A stretch of DNA of 43,404 nt from Myxococcota bacterium. GTDB lineage: Bacteria; Myxococcota_A; Polyangia; Polyangiales; Houyiibacteriaceae. The position numbers and the translations under genes are program-made. Where the stretch lies: NCBI GenBank assembly GCA_028284955.1, contig JANQQS010000086.1, positions 1 to 43,404 of the forward strand, read 5' to 3'. Shown here in pieces: positions 32,556 to 40,833 of the stretch (within the stretch, counting starts at the first letter, position 1; each line of letters starts with the position of its first letter). The notes below the pieces were generated by a model. It saw nothing but the letters and a program-made list of their open reading frames with translations. It was not told the DNA's origin and did not search any database.

Positions 32556-33952
32556 AGATTTTGAGCACGCTCGCAGGGTTTCGTTCGCAGAGCTGGGCGG
32601 AGGGGCGAAGTCTGCTGCCCGCGTCTCGACTCGTGCCCGAGCCGGTTCGCTCGCAGCGCGTGGCTCGGTGGCTCGCGATTTCGGTCGTCGCGTTTGTGGC
32701 CGTCGCCGCGCTCGCGCCGTGGCAGCAGAACATCGCCGGCAGCGGCCGAGTGATAGCGTTTGCGCCCAACGACCGGCCTCAGGCGTTGCAGGCGACCATT
32801 TCCGGTCGCGTGGTGCGCTGGCATATCGTGGAGGGCGCTCGGGTGTCGGAGGGCGATGTCCTCGTCGATCTGACGGACAATGACCCCGATCGCCTGGAGC
32901 GAATGACGCAGCAGCGGGATGCGACTCGCGCCCGGCTTGAAGCCTACCAGTCGCAAGTCATCGCCTACGAAGAGCGCTTGGCGGCGCTGCAGCGCTCGCA
33001 GGGCGCGCAGATCAGTGCTCAAGAGGCGGAGGTTCGGGTAGCTCGAGAGTCGCTGCAGGCGAAGCGCGAACTCCTCATCGCAGCCGATGCCAAAATGGCG
33101 ACTGCGCGCATCCAACAAGAACGAATCGAAGGGCTCACCAAAGACGGCTTGGCTTCCCAGCGCGACCAGGAATTGGCGCTGCTGAGCGCAACCAGTTCGA
33201 CCGCGAGCCTCGCGTCGGCCAAGGCTGGGGTTCGGGGGGCCGAGAGCTCGCTTCAGACCAAACGCGCGGCGCTAGAGCGAGTACGCGCGTCGACCGAAGC
33301 AGATCTCCGTTCGGCGACCGCCTCGCTCCGTTCGGCAGAAACCCAAGTCGCGAGCGCCCAGGCCGCGCTGGCGGACACCGAGTCTCGGCTCGCCCAGCAA
33401 AAGGCCCAGGTCGTCCGGGCGCCGCGAGACGGCATGGTGCAGCGCATTATGGTTCAGCAGGGAGGAGTGCAGGTTTCGCGCGGTCAGACGCTTGCCTACC
33501 TCGTGCCCAACACCGAATCACGCGCGGTGGAAGTCTACGTCGACGGCAACGATGCGGCGCTGATCACCCCTGGACGTCATGTGCGCCTGCAGTTCGAAGG
33601 ATGGCCCGCGCTGCAGTTTTCGGGTTGGCCGAGCGTCGCGGTGGGAACCTTTGGGGGTACGGTCGCGTTCGTCGACCCTAGCGACGACGGACGAGGCGAT
33701 TTCCGTATCGTGATCCTGCCCGACCGCGATGACGAAGAATGGCCCGACACCCGTTTTCTCCGTCAGGGCACGCGCGCCAAGGGATGGGTGCTGCTCGATG
33801 AGGTTCGGGTTGGTTTTGAGATTTGGCGACAACTCAACGGGTTCCCGCCATCGTTCCGCAGCGCACCAACCCAAAAAGACGACGGCACTGGAGCGAAGTT
33901 CGAGGAGTCGAAAGCCGAGGAAGAGTCTGGAAAAGATGGTGCGGTCAAATGA
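32552..33952 (+). CDS. HlyD-family membrane fusion protein
   Basis: A 466-residue protein starting in an ATGA overlap with the ABC gene. One N-terminal transmembrane helix (LAISVVAFVAVAALAPW at about 42-58), then the biotinyl-lipoyl half GSGRVIAFAPNDRPQALQAT with ISGRVVRWHIVEGARVSEGD, a long coiled coil (about 110-300, rich in Ala/Gln/Glu/Arg heptads), the second lipoyl half VVRAPRDGMVQRIMVQQGGV then QVSRGQTLAYLV, and a beta-barrel domain. It bridges inner membrane protein and outer channel in tripartite export. The acidic/Lys tail (KFEESKAEEESGKDGAVK) is extra. It overlaps the TolC-type gene by ATGA. Confidence 0.93.
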   Translation: MKILSTLAGFRSQSWAEGRSLLPASRLVPEPVRSQRVARWLAISVVAFVAVAALAPWQQNIAGSGRVIAFAPNDRPQALQATISGRVVRWHIVEGARVSEGDVLVDLTDNDPDRLERMTQQRDATRARLEAYQSQVIAYEERLAALQRSQGAQISAQEAEVRVARESLQAKRELLIAADAKMATARIQQERIEGLTKDGLASQRDQELALLSATSSTASLASAKAGVRGAESSLQTKRAALERVRASTEADLRSATASLRSAETQVASAQAALADTESRLAQQKAQVVRAPRDGMVQRIMVQQGGVQVSRGQTLAYLVPNTESRAVEVYVDGNDAALITPGRHVRLQFEGWPALQFSGWPSVAVGTFGGTVAFVDPSDDGRGDFRIVILPDRDDEEWPDTRFLRQGTRAKGWVLLDEVRVGFEIWRQLNGFPPSFRSAPTQKDDGTGAKFEESKAEEESGKDGAVK

Positions 33953-35400
33953 GGCGCGCAGCGTCTCCCATGTTCGTTGCGGCTGCGCTTTTGTGTTCGT
34001 GGACCGCGATCGGCCGCGCGCAATCGATATCCCTTCGCGACGTTTTGGCCTCGGTAGAGCGGCATCATCCCAAGATTTCCGCCGCTCTTGCCAAAGAGGA
34101 TATGGCGCACGCCAAGCTGTTCGCCGCGCGAGGTGGCTTCGATCCCAAACTCAGTGCGTACGGCGCGCTCCGCACGGGAGGGTACTACGAGCTGCGCCGG
34201 GCGACGGTGGAGTTGCGTCAGCCGACGCCGCTGTGGGGCGCAGAGGTTTGGGCGGGGTACCGTTTTGGCCAGGGCATCGACGACGAGCAGCGATTTCCTA
34301 CCTACTATGAAGATGAAACCCTCGATACCGGTGAGGTGAACGCGGGGCTCCGGGTGCCGCTCTGGCGCGACGGGCCTCAGGATGAGCGCCGGGCGGCGCG
34401 AACGCGGAACGGTCATTTCGTGACGGCGGCGACCGAAGCGCGCGAGGCGACCGTGCTCGAACTGCAGCGCAAGGCCACCGATGCGTATCTCGCTTGGGTG
34501 GCGGCGGGCCGGCGGCTGGCCGTGGCGGAAGAGCTGCTCAAGTTGGCGGAAGACCGGCAGGCGTGGGTCGATGCTCGCGTGAAGGCGGGTGCGATTGCGC
34601 GCGTGGAATCGCTCGAAGTCGAGCGCTCGGTACTCAAACGAAAACTCACGCTCGTATCGGCCCGGCGCGGAACCGAAGCCACGAGCTATGTCTTGTCGCT
34701 ATTCTATCGCGACGAACGCGGGGTTCCCTCGACGCTGGGGGCGGCGGCGCTTCCGGAGAAGCTGTCTTTTCCCGCGGCGCCCAAAGAGACTCCGGAAAAA
34801 GCCTTTCGCCAGGTCGTCGATTGCCATCCCCTGCTCGTCGAGCAGCGCGCAGCATTGGCCGCCTCGGAAGTCGACCAAGATCTCGCCCGCGCAAGAAGGG
34901 CGCCGCAAGTCGACGTGCAGGGGCAAGTATCGCGAGACTTTGGTGAAGGTGACGTGACCCTGCCCGGCACGGTGTTCGAAGCGGGTCTCGTATTTTCTCT
35001 GCCTTTGCCGATGCGCAAAGCGCGCGGCGACCTGCGAGCCGCGAACGCGAATGTGGAAGCGACCCGGCAGTCGCTTCGCTTTCGTGAAGATCAGCTGCGC
35101 ATGCAACTGGATGACGCCGCCTCCGCATTCACCGCCGCAGATTCGCGTCGCCGCCTCGCGACGGACATGATTCGCAACACGCGCGACCTCGCCGATGCCG
35201 AACGTCGCCGCTTCGAAGCCGGCGTGACGACTCTCTTCGTCGTCAATCTACGCGAGCAATCTCTCGCCGAAGCGGAAGTCGCCGAAGTCGACGCGGTACG
35301 AGACCAGTGGAAAGCAAGGGCGCAGTGGGATGCGCTAACGACCTGCAACCCGGATGATCTTGTCGGAGTGGCGCGTCAAGCGAACGCGTCTGGTCGTTGA
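33949..35400 (+). CDS. TolC-family outer-membrane channel
   Basis: A 483-residue protein starting at ATG 33949, an ATGA overlap with the HlyD-type stop. Signal peptide RRAASPMFVAAALLCSWTAI then GRAQ. Mature part starts SISLRDVLASVERHHPKISA ('L.EAL..A...NP.L'), the usual TolC repeat start, with two helical hairpin halves (for example ELQRKATDAYLAWVAAGRRL, later AANANVEATRQSLRFREDQL, and SAFTAADSRRRLATDMIRNT). It closes a three-gene export operon. Followed by a 14-base repeat (35418-35459) with no gene. The frame is open upstream of 33949 but that part overlaps the HlyD-type gene. Confidence 0.93.
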   Translation: MRRAASPMFVAAALLCSWTAIGRAQSISLRDVLASVERHHPKISAALAKEDMAHAKLFAARGGFDPKLSAYGALRTGGYYELRRATVELRQPTPLWGAEVWAGYRFGQGIDDEQRFPTYYEDETLDTGEVNAGLRVPLWRDGPQDERRAARTRNGHFVTAATEAREATVLELQRKATDAYLAWVAAGRRLAVAEELLKLAEDRQAWVDARVKAGAIARVESLEVERSVLKRKLTLVSARRGTEATSYVLSLFYRDERGVPSTLGAAALPEKLSFPAAPKETPEKAFRQVVDCHPLLVEQRAALAASEVDQDLARARRAPQVDVQGQVSRDFGEGDVTLPGTVFEAGLVFSLPLPMRKARGDLRAANANVEATRQSLRFREDQLRMQLDDAASAFTAADSRRRLATDMIRNTRDLADAERRRFEAGVTTLFVVNLREQSLAEAEVAEVDAVRDQWKARAQWDALTTCNPDDLVGVARQANASGR

Positions 35401-35417
35401 GTGTTTTGTCGCGCTGG

Positions 35418-35459
35418 GCCTATCGTACCTAGCCTATCGTGCTGAGCCTATCGTATCGG
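35418..35459 (+). repeat. three 14-base units starting GCCTATCGT
   Basis: GCCTATCGT recurs at 35418, 35432 and 35446 with exact 14-base spacing and variable last five bases. It lies between the TolC-type stop and the end of the next minus-strand gene. No role is evident. Confidence 0.6.
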
Positions 35460-35462
35460 GGC

Positions 35463-36032
35463 TCATCTTACTTGGCCCTTGGAGCACGGAACGGCGCGAA
35501 AGCCGAGTTGGCCAGACGAGTCGCGCACTGCGTTGAACAAGAGAGCCATGTTGATGTATTTGCAGCCTTGGCGCAGCACCGTCCGCGGTTTTCCGTCGGT
35601 TCCGTTCGCCGTACTGATGAGTCTGATTTCGCTGGAGCCGTCTGGTGTCGGATATGAACTGCTGCTCAGAGTCGCCTTGCGCAAAACGATTCGTTCGATT
35701 GGCGCTGCGCCGGTTTGCACGTAGGACAGTCGGTATTCGTCCTCAAGCCAGTTTGCACCGCCGTCGTTCACACGACGCCAGCACGCGCCCTGAGGAACAC
35801 CGTTGATGTCGAACACTTTGCGGGTTGAAGTATCCCGGTGCCGGTATTGCCCTACTACCGACAGTCCGAGCAGCCATATTCGAGCGTCGGTACATTCGAC
35901 AAGAAGCTTCGCGTGAGTACTTTTTTCGATGTGCTCAGTAGGCTCCAGCTCTTCATCCATTGTTGCGGTGCAGGCTGTGGCGCCAACGACGAAGGCGAGC
36001 GGTGCGAGGTGGCGTAGGGCGAGCGGATTCAT
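35463..36032 (-). CDS. lipoprotein, unknown function
   Basis: A 189-residue protein from ATG 36032 (AGGA 8 bases upstream). Signal NPLALRHLAPLAFVVGATAC gives lipobox ATAC. The mature part is about 168 residues with predicted strands (HAKLLVECTDARIWLLGLSV, EDEYRLSYVQTGAAPIERIV) and three well-spaced Cys. No family recognised; it resembles the small secreted beta-rich proteins elsewhere in the window only in general style. It converges on the TolC-type gene. Confidence 0.7.
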   Translation of the reverse strand: MNPLALRHLAPLAFVVGATACTATMDEELEPTEHIEKSTHAKLLVECTDARIWLLGLSVVGQYRHRDTSTRKVFDINGVPQGACWRRVNDGGANWLEDEYRLSYVQTGAAPIERIVLRKATLSSSSYPTPDGSSEIRLISTANGTDGKPRTVLRQGCKYINMALLFNAVRDSSGQLGFRAVPCSKGQVR

Positions 36033-36260
36033 AAGGCGATCCTGTTGGCTAAAGTCGGGTATCTGAGATGCCAATGGAGGCACAGTTTCCTAGCGTGATT
36101 GAGTTTGGTCATCAAACGAACCAACCGTCTCCAACCATGCGAGCTCTTTGCCTGGCGTGAAATCTGCAGCTTCTTAACCATAGCGCCCGGTGTTGACTGA
36201 CTCTGGGCCCCAGCTGGTGTCTGCGCAGGGCAGCGATACGGGAAGGCAAGTGTCCGTAAT

Positions 36261-37142
36261 ATGATGAAATACTGGAGTGCATGGGCTGGTTTGTTGTGCG
36301 CCGGCGTGATGTTTGTGGTTGGGTGTGGAGACTCCAGTTCTCCGGCCATGGGGCCTCAGTTCGACGCCGGGCTCGACGCCGACATCTCCGCCGTGGCGCC
36401 CGGGACGATGGATGCGGCCGATGCCGATGCATCGGTCGATGCTCAAGCGGGTGAGGACGCATCGGTTTCGCCGACCCCATGCGAGCCAACGGATCTTCTC
36501 GAGCCGAAGACCTGCGGCGCAGGGCAAGCGTGCCGCGCGCAACTCGATGCGGAGAACAACCTGGTGCGCCTTTGTTCGGCGGCGAACGAGACCGGCACCC
36601 AAGCCGCGCGGTGCACCACCGATGCAGAGTGCGCGGCGGGCTTTACGTGTGTGCCCGCGGGACCCGACGTTCGCGTGTGCGCGAAGTATTGTGACGAAGC
36701 GAACCCGTGTCCGGGCGCAACGGCTCTGTGCTTTCCTTATCGAATTCCGAAGCCAGATTCGACCGACCCGAGCGACATGGTGGACGCAGAAATCGGCGTG
36801 TGCACCACAGCGTGTGATTTTGTGAGAGGCGCATCGTCGGTGAGCGGAGTCGTGATGTGTCCCTCGGGCACCGATTGTGAAGCGGTTCGTTTTCGAGGAT
36901 ACGCCGACTGGACGACGACATGCATGCAAACCGGAACCGTGGCGATAGGACAGCCGTGCTCTTCGCGCTACGAATGCGTTTCAGGAGCGACCTGCGCGGT
37001 CCCTGCGGGCGAGCAAAAAGGCGCTTGTCGACGTTGGTGCGACTACAATGCGCCGGATCGCGACGCGCTATGCGCAGGGCAGCGATGCCTACCGTCGGGA
37101 AACGTCGTCCTTGGAGGTCGGCGGGTCGGCATGTGTATATAG
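36261..37142 (+). CDS. Cys-rich lipoprotein, unknown function
   Basis: A 293-residue protein from ATG 36261 (a second ATG follows at 36264). Lipobox VVGC (Cys22). The linker about 23-72 is Asp/Ala/Ser-rich. The mature domain carries many Cys in small loops: PCEPTDLLEPKTCGAGQACR, then RCTTDAECAAGFTCVPAGPD, CAKYCDEANPCPGATALCF, and a C-terminal CSSRYECVSGATCAV with CRRWCDYN. The 'C.TD.ECA.G..C' loops are common in myxobacterial secreted proteins. Disulphide-rich surface protein of unknown role. Confidence 0.8.
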   Translation: MMKYWSAWAGLLCAGVMFVVGCGDSSSPAMGPQFDAGLDADISAVAPGTMDAADADASVDAQAGEDASVSPTPCEPTDLLEPKTCGAGQACRAQLDAENNLVRLCSAANETGTQAARCTTDAECAAGFTCVPAGPDVRVCAKYCDEANPCPGATALCFPYRIPKPDSTDPSDMVDAEIGVCTTACDFVRGASSVSGVVMCPSGTDCEAVRFRGYADWTTTCMQTGTVAIGQPCSSRYECVSGATCAVPAGEQKGACRRWCDYNAPDRDALCAGQRCLPSGNVVLGGRRVGMCI

Positions 37143-37181
37143 CGATTTGAAAGTGGCCTGATTTTTGCTCATCAGGGAGGG

Positions 37182-37790
37182 ATGCATAATCGCTGGCAAT
37201 TTCGCGTTCCATACGTATTCGCTATGGTGTGTTCTTTGTCGGGTGCTCCGGCGTGCGTTGCTGAAGTCGACCCGACTGAATCGGAGCAACTCGGAGCTAA
37301 AAAAAGCACAGTTCAGCACGTGATCGACTGTGGGCCGGGAGATACACGGCTCAGCCTGACCGGCGGCTCGTTTACCGGCTCGGTTCTTTTCAACCGAGAC
37401 ATCCCTGAAGCGAACGCAACCAATACGCTCCGGACGGTCAATTTCACTCCATTCTATGCTCACGCGAGGCTTAAGGACGACGAACCGTATGTATTTGAAT
37501 TCGATGTGACGGCGCACTCGGACTCCCCCGTTCACCGCTTCTACTTCAACATCACTGCGACCGAGAACGAGGTGCTCGTGTCATTTGAACGAGCTCGAAC
37601 GTGGAACCAACCTCCGGGCCCCGGCAATCCTCTTGTTCTTTGGTCACGTTCTCTATGCGAGATCAAACTGCAAAAACTCGAACTCCGCTTCTTTCCTCAC
37701 GAGTACCAGTACGGGATCCCGAAGTACCCTGCAGATGCTCTTCTCCAACCAACGACCTCGTCTGAGACTTTTTCGACCCAAGGAATATAG
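37182..37790 (+). CDS. secreted protein, unknown function
   Basis: A 202-residue protein with N-terminal signal (RVPYVFAMVCSLSGAPAC); a lipobox-like APAC is possible but weak. GGAGGG is only one base from ATG 37182, too close for an ideal ribosome-binding site, so the start is uncertain. The body is beta-rich (LSLTGGSFTGSVLFNRDIPE, EPYVFEFDVTAHSDSPVHRF, RFYFNITATENEVLVSFERA). No family recognised. Follows the Cys-rich lipoprotein by 39 bases, and may be co-transcribed with it. Confidence 0.65.
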   Translation: MHNRWQFRVPYVFAMVCSLSGAPACVAEVDPTESEQLGAKKSTVQHVIDCGPGDTRLSLTGGSFTGSVLFNRDIPEANATNTLRTVNFTPFYAHARLKDDEPYVFEFDVTAHSDSPVHRFYFNITATENEVLVSFERARTWNQPPGPGNPLVLWSRSLCEIKLQKLELRFFPHEYQYGIPKYPADALLQPTTSSETFSTQGI

Positions 37791-37829
37791 AGATCTCGTT
37801 GATGGTCGTGGCGCAGAGTCAGTTGGTTC

Positions 37830-39209
37830 TCAAAGTGAAATCAAGCCTGCTGGTTTCGAGAGCTCTGACGCGATGATCTCGAGTCCGCGTTCGAGCTCGG
37901 CTCGGGTTCGAACTGCGCCGAGGCAAAGTCTCAGGGCGTTGGGGGCGGTTTTGTGGTCCGCGGCGAAGGTTTCGGGAGGCAGGAGTCGCACGCCGCGTTC
38001 GGCGGATCGTGCGATGAGGCGATGCGCAGAGATAGACGGCGGAAGCTCGAGCCATAGATGATAGCTGCATGAGCCGCGCAGGGTTCCCGGCAGCGTTCCG
38101 AGAATGCGGCGCGCGATGCGATGGCGGGCTTTGGCCTCGTTTCGCTTTGCGCGCACGGTATTCATCGCTACGCCGCGTTCCCACCAGCGCGCAAAGATTT
38201 CGGCATTTAGCGCTGAGGTAGAAAACATGGTGGCGTTCAAACCAGTGAGAAGCCGCGCGTGTTCGGGGCCGGCGAGAAAGCCGAGCCGCAGCCCTCCGGC
38301 GACCACTTTGGATACCGAGCTGATGAAAAACGAGTGGCTGGGGCAGAGCGTGTAGAACGCAGGGGGCGGGCGCGGTACGAGCAGGCGGTGGATTTCGTCT
38401 TCGAGGATCCAAAAATCATGGTCCATCGCGAGTTCCGCAATGCGTCGTTTACGGCTCGCGGGCATGGTCACGGTGGTGGGGTTTTGCAGCGTGGGTACGC
38501 AGTAGAGCGCGCGAGGGCGATGTTTGCGGCAGCGCGCGGCGAGCGCATCCGGGTCAATCCCTTCTTCGTCCATGGGAATCGATTGAACGGTGATGCCGAG
38601 CATAGCCGCCACGGCGAGCACGCCCGGATACGTAAGCTCGCCGACGAATAGAGTGTCGCCTGACGACAGCATGCTCGATAGAACGGTGGCGATTCCATGC
38701 TGCGCGCCGGCCGTGACGATCACGTCGTCGCGGTCAACGTTGACTCCTTGCGCCTCGATCCATGCTGCACCTACGGATCGGTGCTCCGGCCAACCGGCGG
38801 TGGGCGCGTAGTGGAGAAGCTTCTGAATTTCATGTTGGCCGCTCGGCTGGTTTGCGATTGATTGGAGTGCCGGAGCGAGCGGGGGGTCGAGCGCGGTGGG
38901 AGGGTAGTTGCCTCCGAGATCGATTTCGGTGTGTCCCGTCGCATCGGGAGACACCAGCGACGAAAGCGATGTGTCTCCATCGTCGCTTCCCACAAACGTG
39001 CCTCGACGACCGTGCCCCGAGATGAGCCCTTTCTTTTCGAGTTCGGCGTAGGCGCGGGTCACTGTTCCGAGAGACACGCCGAGTTGGTCCGCGAGCTCGC
39101 GCTGCGGAGGAAGGCGCGCTCCAGAATGCAGCTTGCCGCTCGCGATGTTCGCCTCAAATCGCTTCGCGATGGCTTGATAGAGTTTGTGGCGCGGAGAGAG
39201 TTTTGTCAC
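37830..39209 (-). CDS. MocR-type regulator (GntR helix-turn-helix + aminotransferase fold)
   Basis: A 459-residue protein from GTG 39209. Residues about 5-75 are the GntR-type winged helix (PRHKLYQAIAKRFEANIASG then KLHSGARLPPQRELADQLGV and SLGTVTRAYAELEKKGLISG then HGRRGTFV). Residues about 95-450 are the fold type I aminotransferase domain, with NPTTVTMP, DHDFWILEDEIHR and the PLP-binding Lys301 in FISSVSKVVAGGLRLGFLAG. Such PdxR/MocR regulators sense PLP or amine/amino acid adducts. It is divergent from the PLP decarboxylase gene at 39260 across a 50-base gap with direct GTACAA repeats. Confidence 0.92.
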   Translation of the reverse strand: MTKLSPRHKLYQAIAKRFEANIASGKLHSGARLPPQRELADQLGVSLGTVTRAYAELEKKGLISGHGRRGTFVGSDDGDTSLSSLVSPDATGHTEIDLGGNYPPTALDPPLAPALQSIANQPSGQHEIQKLLHYAPTAGWPEHRSVGAAWIEAQGVNVDRDDVIVTAGAQHGIATVLSSMLSSGDTLFVGELTYPGVLAVAAMLGITVQSIPMDEEGIDPDALAARCRKHRPRALYCVPTLQNPTTVTMPASRKRRIAELAMDHDFWILEDEIHRLLVPRPPPAFYTLCPSHSFFISSVSKVVAGGLRLGFLAGPEHARLLTGLNATMFSTSALNAEIFARWWERGVAMNTVRAKRNEAKARHRIARRILGTLPGTLRGSCSYHLWLELPPSISAHRLIARSAERGVRLLPPETFAADHKTAPNALRLCLGAVRTRAELERGLEIIASELSKPAGLISL

Positions 39210-39211
39210 TG

Positions 39212-39240
39212 GTACAATAAATACATTGAACGTAGTACAA
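39212..39240. promoter_or_regulatory. MocR-type operator candidate, GTACAA direct repeats
   Basis: GTACAA at 39212-39217 and 39235-39240, in the same orientation and 23 bases apart, in the 50-base gap between the MocR-type regulator and the decarboxylase gene. Directly repeated half sites about two helical turns apart are known for MocR regulators such as PdxR and GabR; binding here is inferred. Confidence 0.6.
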
Positions 39241-39259
39241 AACGCTATATGGATCGCTC

Positions 39260-40606
39260 ATGGCGAATTCACAACTTCTGCGCGAAGCCTGCGCTCGATC
39301 GATCCGCTATCTCGAAGAGCTCCGCGAGCGGCGCGTATTTCCGGATGCATCGGCTCGCGACGCGCTCCGAGCGCTAGATACCCCGCTGCCCGAACGTCCC
39401 TCCGATCCCCACGAAGCGCTCAAGCTCCTGGACGAGATGGGCTCGCCAGCCACCGTGGCCACGGCGGGTTCGCGTTATTTCGGCTACGTCGTGGGTGGGT
39501 CGCTCGACGCATGCGTAGCGGCAAACTGGCTGACGACGGCCTGGGATCAAAACGCGTCGATGGTGAGCTTGTCTCCGGCGGCGTGCGCGATCGAAAAGGT
39601 GGCGGCCCGCTGGTTGCTCGATGTGTTGGGGCTGCCGAAAGACGCGCACTGTTCGTTTCAAACCGGCACCACGACGGCCCATATGACCGCGCTGGTGGCT
39701 GCGCGAAACGCGGTGCTTCGTCGCGTGGGCTGGGATGTGCGCGCGGACGGTTTGTCGGGTGCTCCCTCGATTCATATCGTGGTCGGGGGTGAGGCCCATC
39801 CGAGCCTGATGCGCGCGCTCGGGGTGGTCGGTTTTGGCGCGCGGCAGGTCACGTCGGTGCGCGTCGACGATCAGGGGCGCATGCTTCCTGAAGCCATATC
39901 CGAGTTTGGCGAACACCCGACCATCGTGTGCGCGCAGGTTGGCAATGTGAACACGGGAGCGAGCGATCCGATCGCCGCGATTCGCGACGCCGCGCCGGGC
40001 GCATGGTTGCACGTGGACGGAGCGTTTGGGCTCTGGGCGAACGCGTCTCCCCGCCGGCGGCATTTTACGAAAGGCATCGAACATGCTGATTCATGGGCGA
40101 CCGATGGCCACAAATGGCTCAACGTTCCCTACGATTCGGGCATCGCGATTGTTCGAGAAGGGGCTGCGGTGAAACACGCGCTTTCCATGAGCGCGGCATA
40201 TCTTACCGACGAACGAAGCGATCCCAAGGACTACACGCTCGAACTGTCGCGGCGCGCGCGCGGAATCGATGTCTGGATGGCGCTTCGCACCCTCGGACGC
40301 CAGGGCATCGCAGATTTGGTGGATCGCTGCTGCGACCTCGCGAAACGCTTTGCCGAACGACTCGGCGCTTTGGGTTATTCCGTGCTCAATGACGTTGTCC
40401 TGAATCAGGTGCTGGTTACGTTTGGTTCGGCCGAACAGACCCATCGCGTCATTGAAGCGTTGCAGTCCGATGGCGTGTGCTGGTGCGGTGGCACGGTGTG
40501 GCAGGGACAGGTGGCGATGCGCATCAGCGTGAGTTCGTGGGCCACGACGGTTGCCGATGTCGATCGATGCGTCGACACGATGGCTCGCATCGCTCGGCCA
40601 GACTAA
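39260..40606 (+). CDS. group II PLP-dependent amino acid decarboxylase
   Basis: A 448-residue protein. It has the fold type I decarboxylase signature: FGYVVGGSLDACVAANWLTT, FQTGTTTAHMTALVAARNAV, APGAWLHVDGAFGLWANASP, and the PLP-binding WATDGHKWLNVPYDSGI with Lys285. The C-terminal segment is small-domain like (SVLNDVVLNQVLVTFGSAEQ). It fits aromatic-L-amino-acid/glutamate-type decarboxylases or related aldolase-like pyridoxal enzymes. Divergent MocR regulator (37830-39209) suggests induction by its substrate. The substrate cannot be named from sequence alone. Confidence 0.85.
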   Translation: MANSQLLREACARSIRYLEELRERRVFPDASARDALRALDTPLPERPSDPHEALKLLDEMGSPATVATAGSRYFGYVVGGSLDACVAANWLTTAWDQNASMVSLSPAACAIEKVAARWLLDVLGLPKDAHCSFQTGTTTAHMTALVAARNAVLRRVGWDVRADGLSGAPSIHIVVGGEAHPSLMRALGVVGFGARQVTSVRVDDQGRMLPEAISEFGEHPTIVCAQVGNVNTGASDPIAAIRDAAPGAWLHVDGAFGLWANASPRRRHFTKGIEHADSWATDGHKWLNVPYDSGIAIVREGAAVKHALSMSAAYLTDERSDPKDYTLELSRRARGIDVWMALRTLGRQGIADLVDRCCDLAKRFAERLGALGYSVLNDVVLNQVLVTFGSAEQTHRVIEALQSDGVCWCGGTVWQGQVAMRISVSSWATTVADVDRCVDTMARIARPD

Positions 40607-40739
40607 CTCTTTGCGAATTCGGAAGACCGGGCTTTGATAGCGGGTGCTTTGAAGATGGAGAGATGGCGGTGATGAAAAAGATCGGCTTGCTTGTTCGATA
40701 CCGCGGTGATTCATGCCGAAACGGGGGTGTCGTTTGTAT

Positions 40740-40757
40740 TTCAGCCCTAGGGCTGAA
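40740..40757. repeat. perfect 18-base palindrome upstream of a lipoprotein gene
   Basis: TTCAGCCCTAGGGCTGAA; with flanks GTAT and TAC it extends further apart from one extra T. It lies 76 bases before the repeat-rich lipoprotein gene at 40834 and 130 bases after the decarboxylase gene. It could be an operator, or a hairpin between transcripts; no T-run follows. Confidence 0.55.
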
Positions 40758-40833
40758 TACCAATGTCGAAAAAATACGACTTCGCTCAATTCAATCTTGT
40801 ATTGCGGTTTTGGTTCGAGGATATTTCTGAACT

